64,000 bases of DNA, taken from positions 90,476,991-90,540,990 of the forward strand of contig CM037595.1 in the NCBI GenBank assembly GCA_021018995.1, written 5' to 3'. Below the pieces are notes generated by a model. It had not been told where the DNA came from. It did not search any database and worked only from the letters and a program-made list of their open reading frames with translations. Positions within the stretch are counted from its first letter, which is position 1. Each line of letters opens with the position of its first letter. The translations under genes were made by a program, and so were the position numbers. Shown piece after piece: positions 44,294-55,376 of this stretch. Source of the DNA: Chloranthus sessilifolius. Its lineage: Eukaryota > Streptophyta > Magnoliopsida > Chloranthales > Chloranthaceae.

Positions 44294-46259
44294 TTACATA
44301 AGGTGGATGGAACATGGCCCTGAAATAGCAGCAACCTTCTGAGCCCGTTGGGCTTCACACCTGTATAGCTCTTTCAATTCTTTCTTAGCCCGCCTTGCCT
44401 CTCGCCTCTCCTCTTTCACAGCAGCCTGCATGTAGAAAAAATCACCATCAATCACATAAACGCAAGTAGATCTAATGTATTAATTATAATACATCAAAAA
44501 GACAAAGGAACGGTGACATCACTCATCATCAAAAAAGTACTACTGTGGCAAGGACCCTTATCATAGATTTTCTTTTGATGGTTACCAGTAGTTCTAAAGT
44601 TACTAAGAATTTAGTACAGTAAAGGTCATTTTAAATGATATAAAACTGCATTAAGCCCTCTCTTTGTTAGCAGGTAAAGGGATCAAAGTACCAACCTTGC
44701 TCCAGCATTACAAGTGAAGAGCAAAACAAAAGTAAAACAGGAAAAATTTACCATAGAAAAGGAGGGCTTAATGTAGGTCAGTATGAAGGACCACTATAAA
44801 TGCAAGCAGCTAGTTCAAATATTGGTAAAAATTACCTTCCGTTCCTTCTTTTCTTCTTTCGACTCCTCTCCAATTGGTCTCCTCTTCTGCAGGTTAGTTC
44901 CCATAGTAGTGGCTTTCTTCGCCTTTCCCACGACAATTCTCCTACCGTGTGGCAAAAACTCTACCGGAAGCATCTCCTTTCCTCGAAGAGAAATCACATG
45001 GCTATTATCAGTTGAAGCTCCAGAAATAGTTACAGGGAGTTTCTTCCTAGACTTTTCTGGAGCTTGTATTTTTCCAAGGTGGTTATCAAAATTTGAATAT
45101 GTGGAAACAATAGTTTCACAATCCCACAACTCAGATTCATCACTGCTTTCCTGCAGGACAACCATGTCCTCAACATCTTGATTCTCATAGCTGTACATTT
45201 CAGCATACTCTGCACACCTGCGTAACACATCAGCAGAAGAGTCCTGTTGTTTCCCTCGGTCTGATCCTTGATTCCCATGTACAAAATCCCCAGGAGCTCT
45301 ATACTTATCATCAAGATCCAAGTCATTGATGTCATACTCTTTAAGGGCATGATTGAGCTTATTAGCAAGTGGTTTCCCTTCTGTACCTATGGAGTCCGCA
45401 TCATCATTATCACTGTCTGTGCCATATTCACGAAGGGCAAGCTGACAACAGGATCAATGTAAATAATAAACACTGTTATTGAAAATTGTAAAGTAGGAGC
45501 ATGAGCAAAAAAGAAAATAAATAGAGAATGGTATCTAGAGAAGTCGAAAAGTAAATTCAGAAGTCGGGAAAAGGGTTAATAAAATATAATTTCTAAAAAG
45601 AATGCTATAACATAACAAAGAGGACCCCCAAGGAAGAAACCAAACGTCCATAGCTGAAAGAGAGAATTTTCAGAACACAGTTTCTACTTTAATGCCATGA
45701 ACTATTAATTCCTAAAAGGTCTGTGACCAAGTCAAAATAGATACAAAAGGTCTAACATGTATTTCCTAAATGCGTAAAAATCAAGGTTATGGCAGTTGAT
45801 TGTAATATTTTGAACCAGTATAAAGATGAAAAAGGCTCTCTCTCTATCTTCTATTTACTAAATGTGCTGAGCTATTAATTCCTAAAAGTTTGTTACCTAG
45901 TCACAATAGTTATCTAAGGTATATGGTGCATGTCATTAAAAGAAAAAGGTACATCCACCCAAGCGAGAAGCCTAAGAGGTTCAGAAGAACCCAATAAAAG
46001 GAGAAGAAAAATAAGAAAGCCCCATCAAAGGCCAGCAGCAAACCAGTCGAAAGACCAAGTATATAGTAAAGGATGAGGCCCAACACTCTTTGATCTCCTG
46101 AGGAGCAGAGTCCCTAAAAGCTTTGGCCAGAATAGCTCAGGAAAGAACACACCTGATGACTTCCCTATAATTTGCTAATAAGCAAATTAACTTGCTTAAA
46201 TTACACATATAAGCAAGTTAATTATCTGATTACGAAATTTTATTCTCTCTCTCTCTCTC

Positions 46260-46306
<47 letters not shown>

Positions 46307-46459
46307 GACTCGAGTTATGGGACATAAGCCCATGACTCGAGCTCCTATTAGCTGCAAGTCACATCAGGTGAAAAGTCAATCTGATGTGGCATGCCACTAA
46401 TGGTTGCTAGAGTCATGGGATTATATTTAATGACTCGAGCGAGAGGATCATTACCCATC

Positions 46460-46517
<58 letters not shown>

Positions 46518-49500
46518 ATAGTCTAAGAGTTTGATGACTCATCACAAAGCTTTGCAAGTCAAGTTGACTTGATGAATCCAGTGAATGCCTTGACTCGGGC
46601 AAAACTTGGTCTCAACTCTGCAAGGTTGATCAAGATGGAAGAAGACAGTTGACATAAAAAAATTGAATGACTTTGGTTGCAGGACCAACACACATGGCAT
46701 GTCTAAGTTACATATCCAGATATCCTTAACCTAAGGCATGACCAATTTTCTCATATTTATCTATCAAGACCAATCCCTACAGCTTTGCAACCAACAGCAG
46801 CTATGTGAAACCCATATGTTCATTCAAATGATGGCAGATCATATATTTTTAAAATTGTATCGAGAAAGACTGAAAATGTGGAAACAAGACCTGATATAAC
46901 TTGATCTTTATGAGCATATGCAAAGATTTTGTAAATCGAACCAATCATTAGTCCCAACCATGGCATTAATTAGTAAATTGTTAATCTATAAGCTCATAAT
47001 CAAACCATTACATACCCCATAGAACCACCCAGATTTCATAGAGAATTTCACAAAGATACTTATAGACTAAATTTGATTATGAAGGTCAGTAACCAACCTG
47101 TTGGGCTGGATATCAGGGAAACCAGAGATATTGAAATATTTAGGAGGGCTTTCCATTGGTCACACTTTATTCTTATAAAATGAGCTTGATTATTGATGGA
47201 TAAATAGAGAACTGTTGGTCCTTTCCAATCAAACCAGAAGAATATTGGGTGGCAGCTCAAAAAGAGTAGAGGTATTTTGTTCTTTTTGGTTCAGTAAGAA
47301 TAGAGTAGCTTTCCTACTTCTTGGATAAGCCAAGAACGTGAAAAAATTGGCACGTAACTTCTGTCACCTGAGCACGCGAACAACCTGCTAAAGTTAGTTC
47401 TTTTTCGGTGGCATGGGGTTGGGGACTCAATCGATCAAGATAAAGAAACGGATATGGGAAATAAAATCAAATCAAACCATAGCAGCTTCTATGGAAAATA
47501 AAATATATTACGAAACTTCTCAAACGGACAATGATGTTGGAGATTTGCAAATTACAAAACCAGATAAAGAAACCTCAGGCAAAATAAAGCTATAACAAAT
47601 TTTTTAACGTTGACTGCTAAATCAATTCATTCATGATCTTTCTGCAAAGCTCGTAAGAATTTAAAGACGATGAGTGGCAATACATTTCAGTGTTCCCAAC
47701 TTTTGATATTTAATTCGGTCAATTCTAATTCAGGTTCGTAATTCGCAATTCGCTACTGCCATGCGAACCCGATTCGTTGGGGGTAGCATGAGTTTTTAAT
47801 ATTTATATTTATTATTATTTTCTTTGGTAAGCTAGAAAGAGGTTGAAATATAATTATTAAAATTTAAAGTCTATACAATAAGAGTTGTTTGCTCACTTGG
47901 TAAGGCAGCATGAATCTTGGGCGCAAGGTGTCAGAGGTTGTGGGCTCAACTCCCCCTCCCAGCATTTTTTACATCTTGACGTGGTATTCGAATCCAGTTC
48001 GCTCATCATGCTGAACCGAACCGAATTGAATGGCGAACTGGTTCGCTCCCAACCAGTTCGCCATTTGTTGGGTCAAGTAGCGAATTAAGTAACATACTTC
48101 CAAACTCTGGGGCCAGAAAAAATTTCAACTTAAAATGCTTTGTAACAACCAACAAGAAAGCATAGACATAATATACAACAGCAGAAGATGGGAATCCAAA
48201 ATTGTATGAGATCAAAGGTACTTCCTATGCTACTGAGAAAATCAAATGTTCTTTGAAAGCTTGAATTTATATGTAATGTGTCTAAACATTTCTTTCCAAA
48301 GGTGCAACAGACAAACAGTGAAAAAAAAAGCTCACCAGATCAAACTGCTCATCTAGTGGCCGCCGAACTCTCGGCTTCTCATCAACCGAGTCATTATCAT
48401 CATCGTGATGTTGGCTTTTCACTTCATCAACATGAACCAACAAACTATCAGCGGATTCAGTCTCTACTCTTTCGATCACTTCGGATCGCACATCAACAGC
48501 TACTTTTTTCTCATCGCCAATCAATTCCTGCTCCCCTCCATCTAAAACATTAGCCTGAGCAACGAAATCCTCTTCCAAATCATCCACATCCGATCCAAAC
48601 CGTGACAAATCACTATCATCAAGCAATGCAGCTACGTCGGGATCAACAGCTTTCTGAACCCTAACACCAACAGTTTTTGACAAAACGCTATACAAGGACT
48701 CATCATTCGTATCATCTTTAATGACTGTGTTGATCCGCACCGCCGATGCATCATACGCCTAAGAAAATAACAAATTACTACTACGAACTTTAAAAAAGGG
48801 CCTAAAATTCAAAAGGGTAGGGTTATTTGCACCCATTAAACCTGTGAAGAACACACAATTTCCCATCGTTATTGTCCCAATCTTCCACACAATAGATCAT
48901 GGAGCACCCAGCAGCCGGTCAGATCTTGATTGCACGTGGCACAAACCCCCAAAAGTGACTTGAGAACCCTTTTCTCATGGTTCGCTCATTATCACGGTCA
49001 GTTTTAGGGATCTCCATCGTCTGATTCAAGGCAGTCAATTATAATGGGAAAACGTGTGTGCTTCACAGGTTTAACCGGTGCAAACAGCACTATCCAATTC
49101 AAAGCGCCAACGATTCTGTAAAACATAGATTTGTTTACTCACCTTCACATCAAGAGGAACTTGATCGAGCTTCGCTTTGTTGTTATGGTAATAGGCCGAG
49201 CCTCCACCTGCGTTCTTGATTTCGCGCAAGTGGAGAAGGTAGTTATAGCCATCATCAGGAAGACCAAGCTCCAAAATCTCCCGCCTCACTGCATCGGGAA
49301 GAGGCGGCCGCCCCAGGGTTTGGATTTGGTTTCTAACTTCACCATAGTCTTGGTCTTCCGATGCATCTGCAAATATCGAATCGTCAAAACGATCGCAATC
49401 ATCTGCGTCGTTGTCGTCTTCATCGATAAATCCGTGGGAGGAGTAGGGATTGTTGTCAACCCTAACGAAAACGCGGTCACTGGTTGATGGTGATCCAAGG

Positions 49501-49580
49501 GGATTGGGATCAGATGAGTCCCTCGCGAATAATTGGAAAGTTGCTGATTTCTTCTTGTCGATGAATTTTTTCTTTCCCAT
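44294..49580 (-). CDS. LTV1: LTV1 homologue, 40S ribosomal subunit biogenesis factor
   Basis: Four coding exons on the minus strand join in phase 0: 49580-49143, 48758-48336, 45441-44836 and 44425-44294, giving 532 residues plus stop. All introns have GT..AG borders (GTGAG, GTGAG and GTAAT donors; TTAG, TCAG, GCAG acceptors). The N-terminus [20 protein letters not shown] and following [17 protein letters not shown] are the LTV1 signature. Exon 2 has [20 protein letters not shown] and [20 protein letters not shown]; exon 3 opens [14 protein letters not shown]. The C-terminus is a basic helix, [20 protein letters not shown], ending [11 protein letters not shown]1 proteins assist cytoplasmic and nuclear maturation and export of the pre-40S subunit; that role is taken from the family. 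The start is the ATG of MGKKK; an upstream in-frame ATG at 49652 lacks conservation. All exons are open, so the gene looks functional. Confidence 0.95.
46225..46520. mobile_element. Foldback with mirrored (CT)n(AT)n arms in LTV1 intron 2
   Basis: (CT)n then (AT)n at 46244-46305 is answered by (AT)n then (AG)n at 46459-46516, so the microsatellites form the inverted arms. Inside, GACTCGAG occurs at both borders and again near 46335 (ATGACTCGAGT, CATGACTCGAG). No coding capacity; looks like a MITE with microsatellite ends. Confidence 0.6.
47690..48095. mobile_element. GCGAACxxGTTCGC word repeat in LTV1 intron 2
   Basis: Words AATTCGC, GCGAAC, GGTTCGC and CCGAACCGAA crowd both ends (47720-47780, 48000-48090), with an AT-rich middle holding a tRNA-like segment. 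Ends and target duplication were not resolved. Confidence 0.5.
47882..47985 (+). mobile_element. Candidate tRNA-derived SINE fragment
   Basis: TTGCTCACTTGGTAAGGCAG resembles a pol III box A, and GAGGTTGTGGGCTCAACTCC resembles a degenerate box B, about 35 bp apart, followed by CCCCTCCCAGCA. This layout is seen in plant SINEs. No poly(A)/(T) end or target duplication was found. Confidence 0.35.
48815..49095. mobile_element. Palindromic MULE-like MITE in LTV1 intron 1
   Basis: The left end GGGTAGGGTTATTTGCACCC is inverse in type to the right end GGTGCAAACAGCACTATCC. The flanks AATTCAAAA (48806-48814) and AATTCAAAG (49096-49104) form a 9 bp duplication with one mismatch. It makes up most of the 384 bp intron and leaves both splice sites intact. 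Confidence 0.9.
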
Positions 49581-49760
49581 TTTCAATCCAAAATCAACTA
49601 ATTCGTTGTTGCGAGGATTCACTAGTGAGAGAAAGGGGGAAGTTGAGAGCACAGAAGAGTCGTTAGATAGAAGCTACTACCTAAGTGCTCGCAAAGAGAG
49701 AGAGAGAGAGAGGGGCAGAAGAGTCGTTAGATAAAAGCGACGGAATATTAGAGGGGTTTG
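49581..49760 (-). promoter_or_regulatory. LTV1 leader and probable promoter-proximal region
   Basis: On the minus strand this is a CT-rich leader; a (GA)n tract lies at 49696-49713 on the given strand. No clear TATA box. The promoter assignment is by position only. Confidence 0.4.
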
Positions 49761-50143
49761 GGTACCTCTGGCCGGGCCGGGCATATGCATGGACCTGGGT
49801 CTAGCCCTAGGCGGTCCTTGATATGGCTAGTTACCAAGTCGAAATTTGGGAAAATTGACAAGACAGAACAAAAGAACAAAAAAAAAAAAAAAAACCGAAA
49901 GAAAAGAAAAGGTAAAAATTTCGGCAAAATTCAAAAAAATGGGAGCATTTGAGAAAAATATTTAAAAATGTAAAAAATAAATAAATTTTTTTTGACAAAA
50001 ATAAGAAAAATTCGTTGTAAAAGTTGTGAATTTTGATAACTATTGCCCTAGCCGTAGGGGCCTTGATACAAATGTGAGCATTAGCACATGAGGAAGAAGA
50101 GAAGAAGATAGGGGATCTAGAAGTGGGAGAGATTTTCAAGGTT
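49761..50143. other. Non-coding stretch upstream of LTV1
   Basis: GGCCGGGCCGGGCATATGC near 49770 and CTAGCCCTAGGCGGTCC may be a scrap of the GGGCCGGG word family. An A-rich tract follows at 49878-49990. Confidence 0.35.
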
Positions 50144-50601
50144 GGGCACGTTTATTTTCAACCCAAAATTTTTCCTTCTCAAATAAGGTTTCACATGCTT
50201 ATACTATCTCTTTTTTTTGAAAGGGGCACATGCTTATACTCTTGAGTGCCTTTAAATCAGGCAATGGAGATCATTTTTTTTGGGCCAAATCTTTGACACA
50301 ATAGATCTTGAGATCATGGTCCTAGCATCATATGCTCATACTTTTATTCCACATGGTGTACATCCTGAAAAGTGATTAGAGATTCTTGTTTGATGTATGC
50401 CAAGATCATTTTCATTTTTTGGAATGCGTTTTACTTGGAATCAAAATCTGGCCATTTGATGGTAGACCATGATTTCAAGATTTTTTGTCGAAGATTGGAT
50501 TAAGTATGATTTCCATCGTCAAATTCAAAGCAGTCAAGTATTTAAACACAAAAAATCTAAATTGAAAAGGAAGAATTTTGGGTTGTAAATAAAAGTACCC
50601 C
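50144..50601. mobile_element. Palindromic MULE-like MITE, TTCTCAACCC subtype
   Basis: It begins GGGCACGTTTATTTTCAACC and ends GGGTTGTAAATAAAAGTACCC. The interior has the family core (GATCTTGAGATCATGG and inverse). The flanks agree at 6 of 9. A T-run and a small duplication (CACATGCTTATACT) occur at 50190-50240. Confidence 0.7.
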
Positions 50602-50641
50602 TTAAGATTTGGAAGAGATTTATGAGCAGTAGTATCAAGGC

Positions 50642-50844
50642 CAAGGTAACAAAATTGGGATCGGTATCAAGTATCGGTCCTTGGAAAACCGATACGTATC
50701 GGCCTATTTTTTTATTTTAAAAAAATAGCCAATACCAGATACGTATTGACCGATACAGAGTTGAATACCGATACGTATCAGTTTCCCGAAAAACCGATAC
50801 GTATCGCTGATATGTATCGGTATCGACCAATACTTGATACCTTA
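50642..50844. mobile_element. hAT-type word element, CGGCCGATA family, copy 2
   Basis: It starts CAAGGTAACAAAATTGGGAT and ends TACTTGATACCTTA. The flanks ATCAAGGC (50634-50641) and ATCAAGGA (50845-50852) match at 7 of 8. The interior is packed with ATACGTATCGG, CCGATAC and TATCGACC words. Confidence 0.85.
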
Positions 50845-51037
50845 ATCAAGGATACCTTTATTTTAAGGCAGATTACCCCTTAAAAAAACAAAGAAAAAAA
50901 AAGAAGAGAAATTAACCATGAGCGTTTGAAAGTCTCAACTTTTTCATTGAATTTAAAAAAGTTGTGAGGGTCTATTAATTGACATGTACTGAAGTCCAAC
51001 TTACGTAAGAAAAAAAAAAGAATTAGACAAAAATGCT

Positions 51038-51234
51038 CCTATGGTCTCATATGAGACCAATCAATCAGATTCATATGAGACCGATCAGCCCACTATAAGA
51101 CCGATGGTGTCAATCTCATATGAGACCGATCAGTTCCATATGAAATCATTCGTCCCACATGAGACCGACCAGTCCCTTATAAGACCGATTGACTCCATCG
51201 CTCTTACAGTGGAGTAATCGGTCTCATATGAGTT
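51038..51234. repeat. Array of CTCATATGAGACCGATCAG-type words
   Basis: About eight units built on the palindrome CTCATATGAG and the phrase AGACCGATCAG, spaced roughly 20-28 bp, some as TATAAGACCGAT or ACATGAGACCGA variants. The last unit is inverted (ATCGGTCTCATATGAG). No inverted ends or duplication were recognised. Confidence 0.85.
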
Positions 51235-51289
51235 CCCAAAGCAAGAGGGCTCTATTATTCGGGATAAGGGCTCTATTTGTAATCAGTTC

Positions 51290-52136
51290 CTGGATGAGAA
51301 TGTGGCAGTCATCTTAAAGATTCGGTTACCCGTTAATGATTAAGAAAATCAGAAGTATCTCCGATTTGTGAGTTATGTGATGGAGGGGAGAAGTTCCTAG
51401 TGGAATTCTATCAAAACTTCAGGAAAACAATACCTTGATAGATTTTTCATCATTGCATGGGCTACTTGGAAGGAGATAAACCAAATAACTCATGGGGCGA
51501 AGACTCGAGATCCTCTTGCTATTTCTACTGGAGCGGGGTTCCTATTGGAATATAATCAGGCTAATTTGGCAATTTTCTTCCCATCAATCAAAGATTAGTT
51601 CGGTAAATAAATGGTCTCCTCATCCCAACGGATTCTTCAAGGTGAACTTTGATGGTGCATGGAGTGCTCATGAGAAAGCTGCTGGTGTTGGTGTCACTAT
51701 TCGTGATCACGAGGAGAGGATAAGGTCATGGCTTCATTGGGTAAGAACTTTAAGAACATATCAAACTCAAGCAAGGATCAAACAATCAGATTTCGTTTGA
51801 AAATTTGAAACTCGGCCAAAATCTTCCCCACAGTCCGAAAATTACCAATATTTTGAGCCGAAACCGAATTCGGCCAAAATTTTGAACCATGAACTCAAGA
51901 CATATTGAGGGTGACTCCCGGGTGATCAATGGAGTTTCAGAACATAGCGGTGATCTTTCCGACCTATCCTTTTCGTTTGAAGATATTAAGGAGGGTCTTC
52001 ATCTCTTCATGGCCTCATCGTGCTCTCATGTTAAGAAGATTGCTAATGTAGCAACCGATTTATTAGCAAAGATTGGCTTGATCAAAGGCTGTAATAAGAT
52101 CTAGATGACTAATCATTTCCTATTAAAAAAAAAAAA
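51290..52136 (+). pseudogene. LINE 3' end with zf-RVT tail and RNase H-like domain
   Basis: FFIIAWATWKEINQITHGAK resembles the end of the LINE zf-RVT region. WSPHPNGFFKVNFDGAW..GVGVTIRDHE at about 51620-51710 is the start of the plant RVT_3 RNase H-like domain, with the first catalytic Asp. HIEGDSRVINGVSE and HVKKIANVATDLLAK are its later blocks. The domain is cut by a hAT-type word element at 51772-51891, and the LINE ends in a poly(A) run at 52125-52136. Frameshifts and stops make it non-functional. Confidence 0.85.
51772..51891. mobile_element. hAT-type word element, TTTCGG family, inside a LINE
   Basis: It starts CAAGGATCAAAC and ends AAAATTTTGAACCATG. A perfect 8 bp duplication AACTCAAG lies at 51764-51771 and 51892-51899. 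The 120 bp interior repeats TTTCG, GGCCAAAAT and CCGAAA words. The host RNase H-like reading continues on both sides, confirming the insertion. Confidence 0.9.
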
Positions 52137-53090
52137 TTCTTCTCTCAATGGCTCACAAAGAATGAAATAAAATATATAACTTCTAGTCATTTCAAACTGA
52201 TTATCTTTACTGTTCCTGCTCCATTCGTCAACTAAATCTGAAATACTATAGAAACTAGATTTCATGAAAGAAATTTCGACCAAATTCTGCCGAGACGTCT
52301 CGGTTTCGGCCTGAACCGAGCCGGAAAAAAGCTTTTTATCAGCCACCCCCGGAATCATGAAATTATCGGCCGATAATCTGAAAAAACAAATTATCGGCCG
52401 AGACCTGGATTTCAAAGTTTGCAATATTTTAAGGGTTTAAAACCCATGGAGGAAAAAAAAAAAAAAAAAAGGGAATTTTTTTGAGGGTTTAAAACCCACG
52501 GAGAAACAAAAAGGGAAGAAGAAAGAAGAAGAAGCAGAAGACGAAAAAGGGTGAATGACTTACCTGGTGAAGGACTCAGTTGGTGGCTGCTTTTCTCCCC
52601 TTTCTTCTTCTGCTTCCTTCTTTTTCCTTTTATTTTTTTGACATTTATATGCAATAGAGCAAGGGAGTATGGCACCGACTCCCCTGCTAGCACGTACACA
52701 CCCGAATGGTATTTAAATGATCTCAGACCATAAGAGTTTACGATGTAGGTGATCTGAACCGTCAAAATTATTTTTTAGGGATATTTACACGATCTGAACT
52801 GTAGACTATAATATTAACCATTGGTTTTAATTTTAAGGGCTGATATTAAAGTTCATCAATCATATGGTTCACATTCACTGCATAACCTTCAATCAATGAT
52901 TGGATTAAATGGTGTTTAAATGATCTCACACCATTAAAATATTATTTTTTATTTCATACCATTAAAGTGTGATTTATCATTATGTCATGTGGCACACACC
53001 TATGATTTGTCAAATGATGTTTAAATGATCTTACGCCATTAAAAATTTACTTTTTATTTTATACCATTAAAGTGTGATTTATCATTATGA
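52137..53090. other. Non-coding stretch with word and tandem repeats
   Basis: 52262-52420 holds TTTCGGCC, ATTATCGGCCGATAAT and GAGACGTCTCGG words without resolved ends. 52900-53085 has two direct copies of a segment with TTTAAATGATCTxACxCCAT and ATTAAAGTGTGATTTATCAT. No gene. Confidence 0.5.
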
Positions 53091-53091
53091 T

Positions 53092-53640
53092 TGCTTCATA
53101 TCAGATGATGGAAATCTTGTTTCACCCAGTGGCGTAGCCAGGAATTTTTATTGGTGGGGGCTACAAATGATAAATATAATGTTAGTAGTTATTTTGCCAT
53201 CTATTTGGGGGCTTCTACGTCATTGATTTGGGGGCTTATATACAAACAAAGGTTGTATGACTAACATACTTCATAGAAACTCTAGAGTTAAATGGGGGCT
53301 TGAGCCCCCACACGCTTCTACATGGCTACGCCACTGGTTTCACCCCACTCTTCCAGTGACGATTAGTTTTTTTATTTCAAATGTCATATATCTGCCAAAA
53401 ATAGCTCTAAAATCATGTTTGAGGGTGATGTGTGTCATAGGATTCAAGGAAAATTTTGTGGGGATATGTGACATGTGGAATTAAAAATTGACCATGATAG
53501 GTGCGACATGATCTCAAGATCCATTGTATGGAAGATCGGGGTAAAACATGATCTCTATCATCTATTTCGAGGCAATCAATGGGTTTATAGGGGTTGCACA
53601 TATGGGCACTTTTAGAGATTGCGTGAGCGTTTATAGAGGT
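53092..53640. mobile_element. Palindromic MITE interrupted by a hAT MITE
   Basis: The arm TCAGATGATGGAAATC (53101) is answered by GATCTCTATCATCTATTTCG (53549). The right end is GAGCGTTTATAGAGGTGCCC. The left end is eroded. It is split by the element at 53127-53336. Confidence 0.7.
53127..53336. mobile_element. hAT MITE with CAGTGGCGTAGCCA ends
   Basis: The ends CAGTGGCGTAGCCAGG and CATGGCTACGCCACTG are inverse. A perfect 8 bp duplication GTTTCACC lies at 53119-53126 and 53337-53344. 210 bp, non-coding. Sub-ends contain GGGGGCT/AGCCCCC. Confidence 0.95.
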
Positions 53641-54163
53641 GCCCAATATTTCACACAGTAGATTTTGAGATCATAGCCCAACTAGCATATGGTCAGATCT
53701 TGATTCCACGTGGCATACATCCCTAAAGTGATCCTAATCATGAGCGTGTCATGAGAAGGGTTATCGAGTCACTTTTGAGATTTATTCAATGTGGAATCTA
53801 AATATGACCGTTTGATATGCTTTACATGAGCTCAAGATCCCGTGTGTGATAAAAAATTAGCTTCACTAGTGTAAATATGTATTCTAACAATGTGAAAGAA
53901 TTAAAAACCAATAAAATAAAATTCGACAAAGTTCAGTGAAATTCGGAGCATATTTTCAAAAAAATCCAAGATTTACTAAAATTTTGACCAACTTACGATT
54001 CGGGTCATGAACGAAACCGACACCAAGATTTTGATCCATGGTGCCATCTCCAATTCTCCATAGAGAAGAAGCTACGATATTTTGTAACCATGATAGGATA
54101 GTCGCCCATATAATTAGAACGATCATTTTTCTTGTTAACATTCCATGCACACTTATATATAAA
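53641..54163. other. Partial palindromic MITE and TTTCGG-type fragment
   Basis: 53652-53850 carries half of a palindromic MITE (CACACAGTAGATTTTGAGAT and an inverse CTCAAGATCC near 53830). 53925-54041 has GAAATTCGG words and ends TTTTGATCCATGG, the terminus of the TTTCGG family. Confidence 0.5.
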
Positions 54164-54554
54164 GGGAGCCATTATTTGCACCCCCAAACTTGGCCCTTGC
54201 ACCAGAGTTGAAGAATGATTTAGGGACGTGACATATGAAAATGAAATGTGGGCGGTTTGATTTGAAGTTCATGATTAGTAGATCCTTAATGCATAAGATT
54301 AGAGTAAAACACGATATTTATCATATGATTTATTGTAATCAACTATTGAATCAAATAATAGCCTTTGATTAAATTTAATTACATGATGAAAATTATATTT
54401 CATGTTAATCTTTTACACCTTATATCCTTAAATCATAGCCTTCAAATCAAACGATTTAGATGATGTTTTCATATAGTAGAGATTACCTAACTTACTAGTC
54501 TTTGTTTTAAATTGGGTGGAAGGGCTAAATTTTCGAGTGCAAGTAATGACTCCC
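54164..54554. mobile_element. MULE-like MITE with GGGAGCCATTATTTGCAC ends
   Basis: The left end GGGAGCCATTATTTGCAC is inverse to the right end GTGCAAGTAATGACTCCC. A perfect 9 bp duplication ATATATAAA lies at 54155-54163 and 54555-54563. Confidence 0.9.
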
Positions 54555-54563
54555 ATATATAAA

Positions 54564-55217
54564 ATACGAGATGTTATAGCTCCATAAGAGTAGACACATG
54601 GCTAATTCGGACCTGCAGGACGACATGTGCTCCCAAAAACATTGTTTAGGCATCGTGTGGAGCAAGGGGAATATACATAGTTATCTTTGAAAAATTTAAA
54701 AAACAAAAGTAAACACGAACCTCTATCGTCCGATTCAGTATAAGAAAATGGATAGTTACGATAAACATGTTTGAATCATCTATCTTCTGATCTAGACAAT
54801 CACAAGGTAGAGATCCATTTTGATTTTTTTTTTCTTTTTGAAATATGATCTATGCAATACCCCCTTGCACCATGTGACACCTAACTCATGTTTTGTAATG
54901 CCATATGGACCATTATGGGCAGTTTTTTGAGGACACGTATAGATATAAACTATTATATGCTTGCTGCATCTCTAATTAGAAAATTAAGGCAACACTGTTA
55001 GCTCTTCCAAAATTTAAACAGATTACAAGATCTATTTGTTTTACAAATTTACACACCATATTCAATTTTAAGCAACTATATAACCCCTTGGCATTCACCC
55101 GGACCTCCTTGCATGTTTCCTATCGTTCTTCATGAACAAAAAACACAGATTTCGTATACATATAATGGAAATGATTAATTCACAAAATACCCAAAATTCC
55201 ATGAGGACGGGAAAGTA
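54564..55217. other. Non-coding stretch, possible 3' UTR of the exon at 55218
   Basis: Contains diverged MITE-like phrases near 54740-54790 but no recognised ends. The part next to 55218 could be the 3' UTR on the minus strand. Confidence 0.3.
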
Positions 55218-55376
55218 TTAATTCCGTCTTCGGTTCGTCTTCGCAGGCCTTTTACTGTTGGCTGAGGAGGGTTCCTGCAACGGAGTCGGCAAGAGTGTTC
55301 CTCCTCTAATTTCATCCGTATCTATCATGTTATCCAGAGTCTTCTGAGCCTTGAGGTAGACCATAAAATCTCTTAT
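55218..55376 (-). CDS. Possible last coding exon of an unrecognised gene
   Basis: Read on the minus strand from an acceptor (TCTCCACAG|) at 55377-55379, the frame encodes IRDFMVYLKAQKTLDNMIDT and continues to a basic C-terminus ending KTNRRRN and a TAA at 55220-55218. The 52 residues start in phase 0 at the acceptor. Its G+C content is above the flanking AT-rich sequence, which suggests real coding. I do not recognise the family. No upstream exon was found in 55.4-58.2 kb, where LINE and repeat sequence follow, so it may be an orphan exon, a relic, or part of a gene with a very long intron. Confidence 0.4.
   Translation of the reverse strand: MRDFMVYLKAQKTLDNMIDTDEIRGGTLLPTPLQEPSSANSKRPAKTNRRRN

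Noticed and set aside
44783-45181. 132-residue plus-strand frame opposite LTV1 exon 3
   Set aside because: It is antisense to a clearly conserved LTV1 exon.
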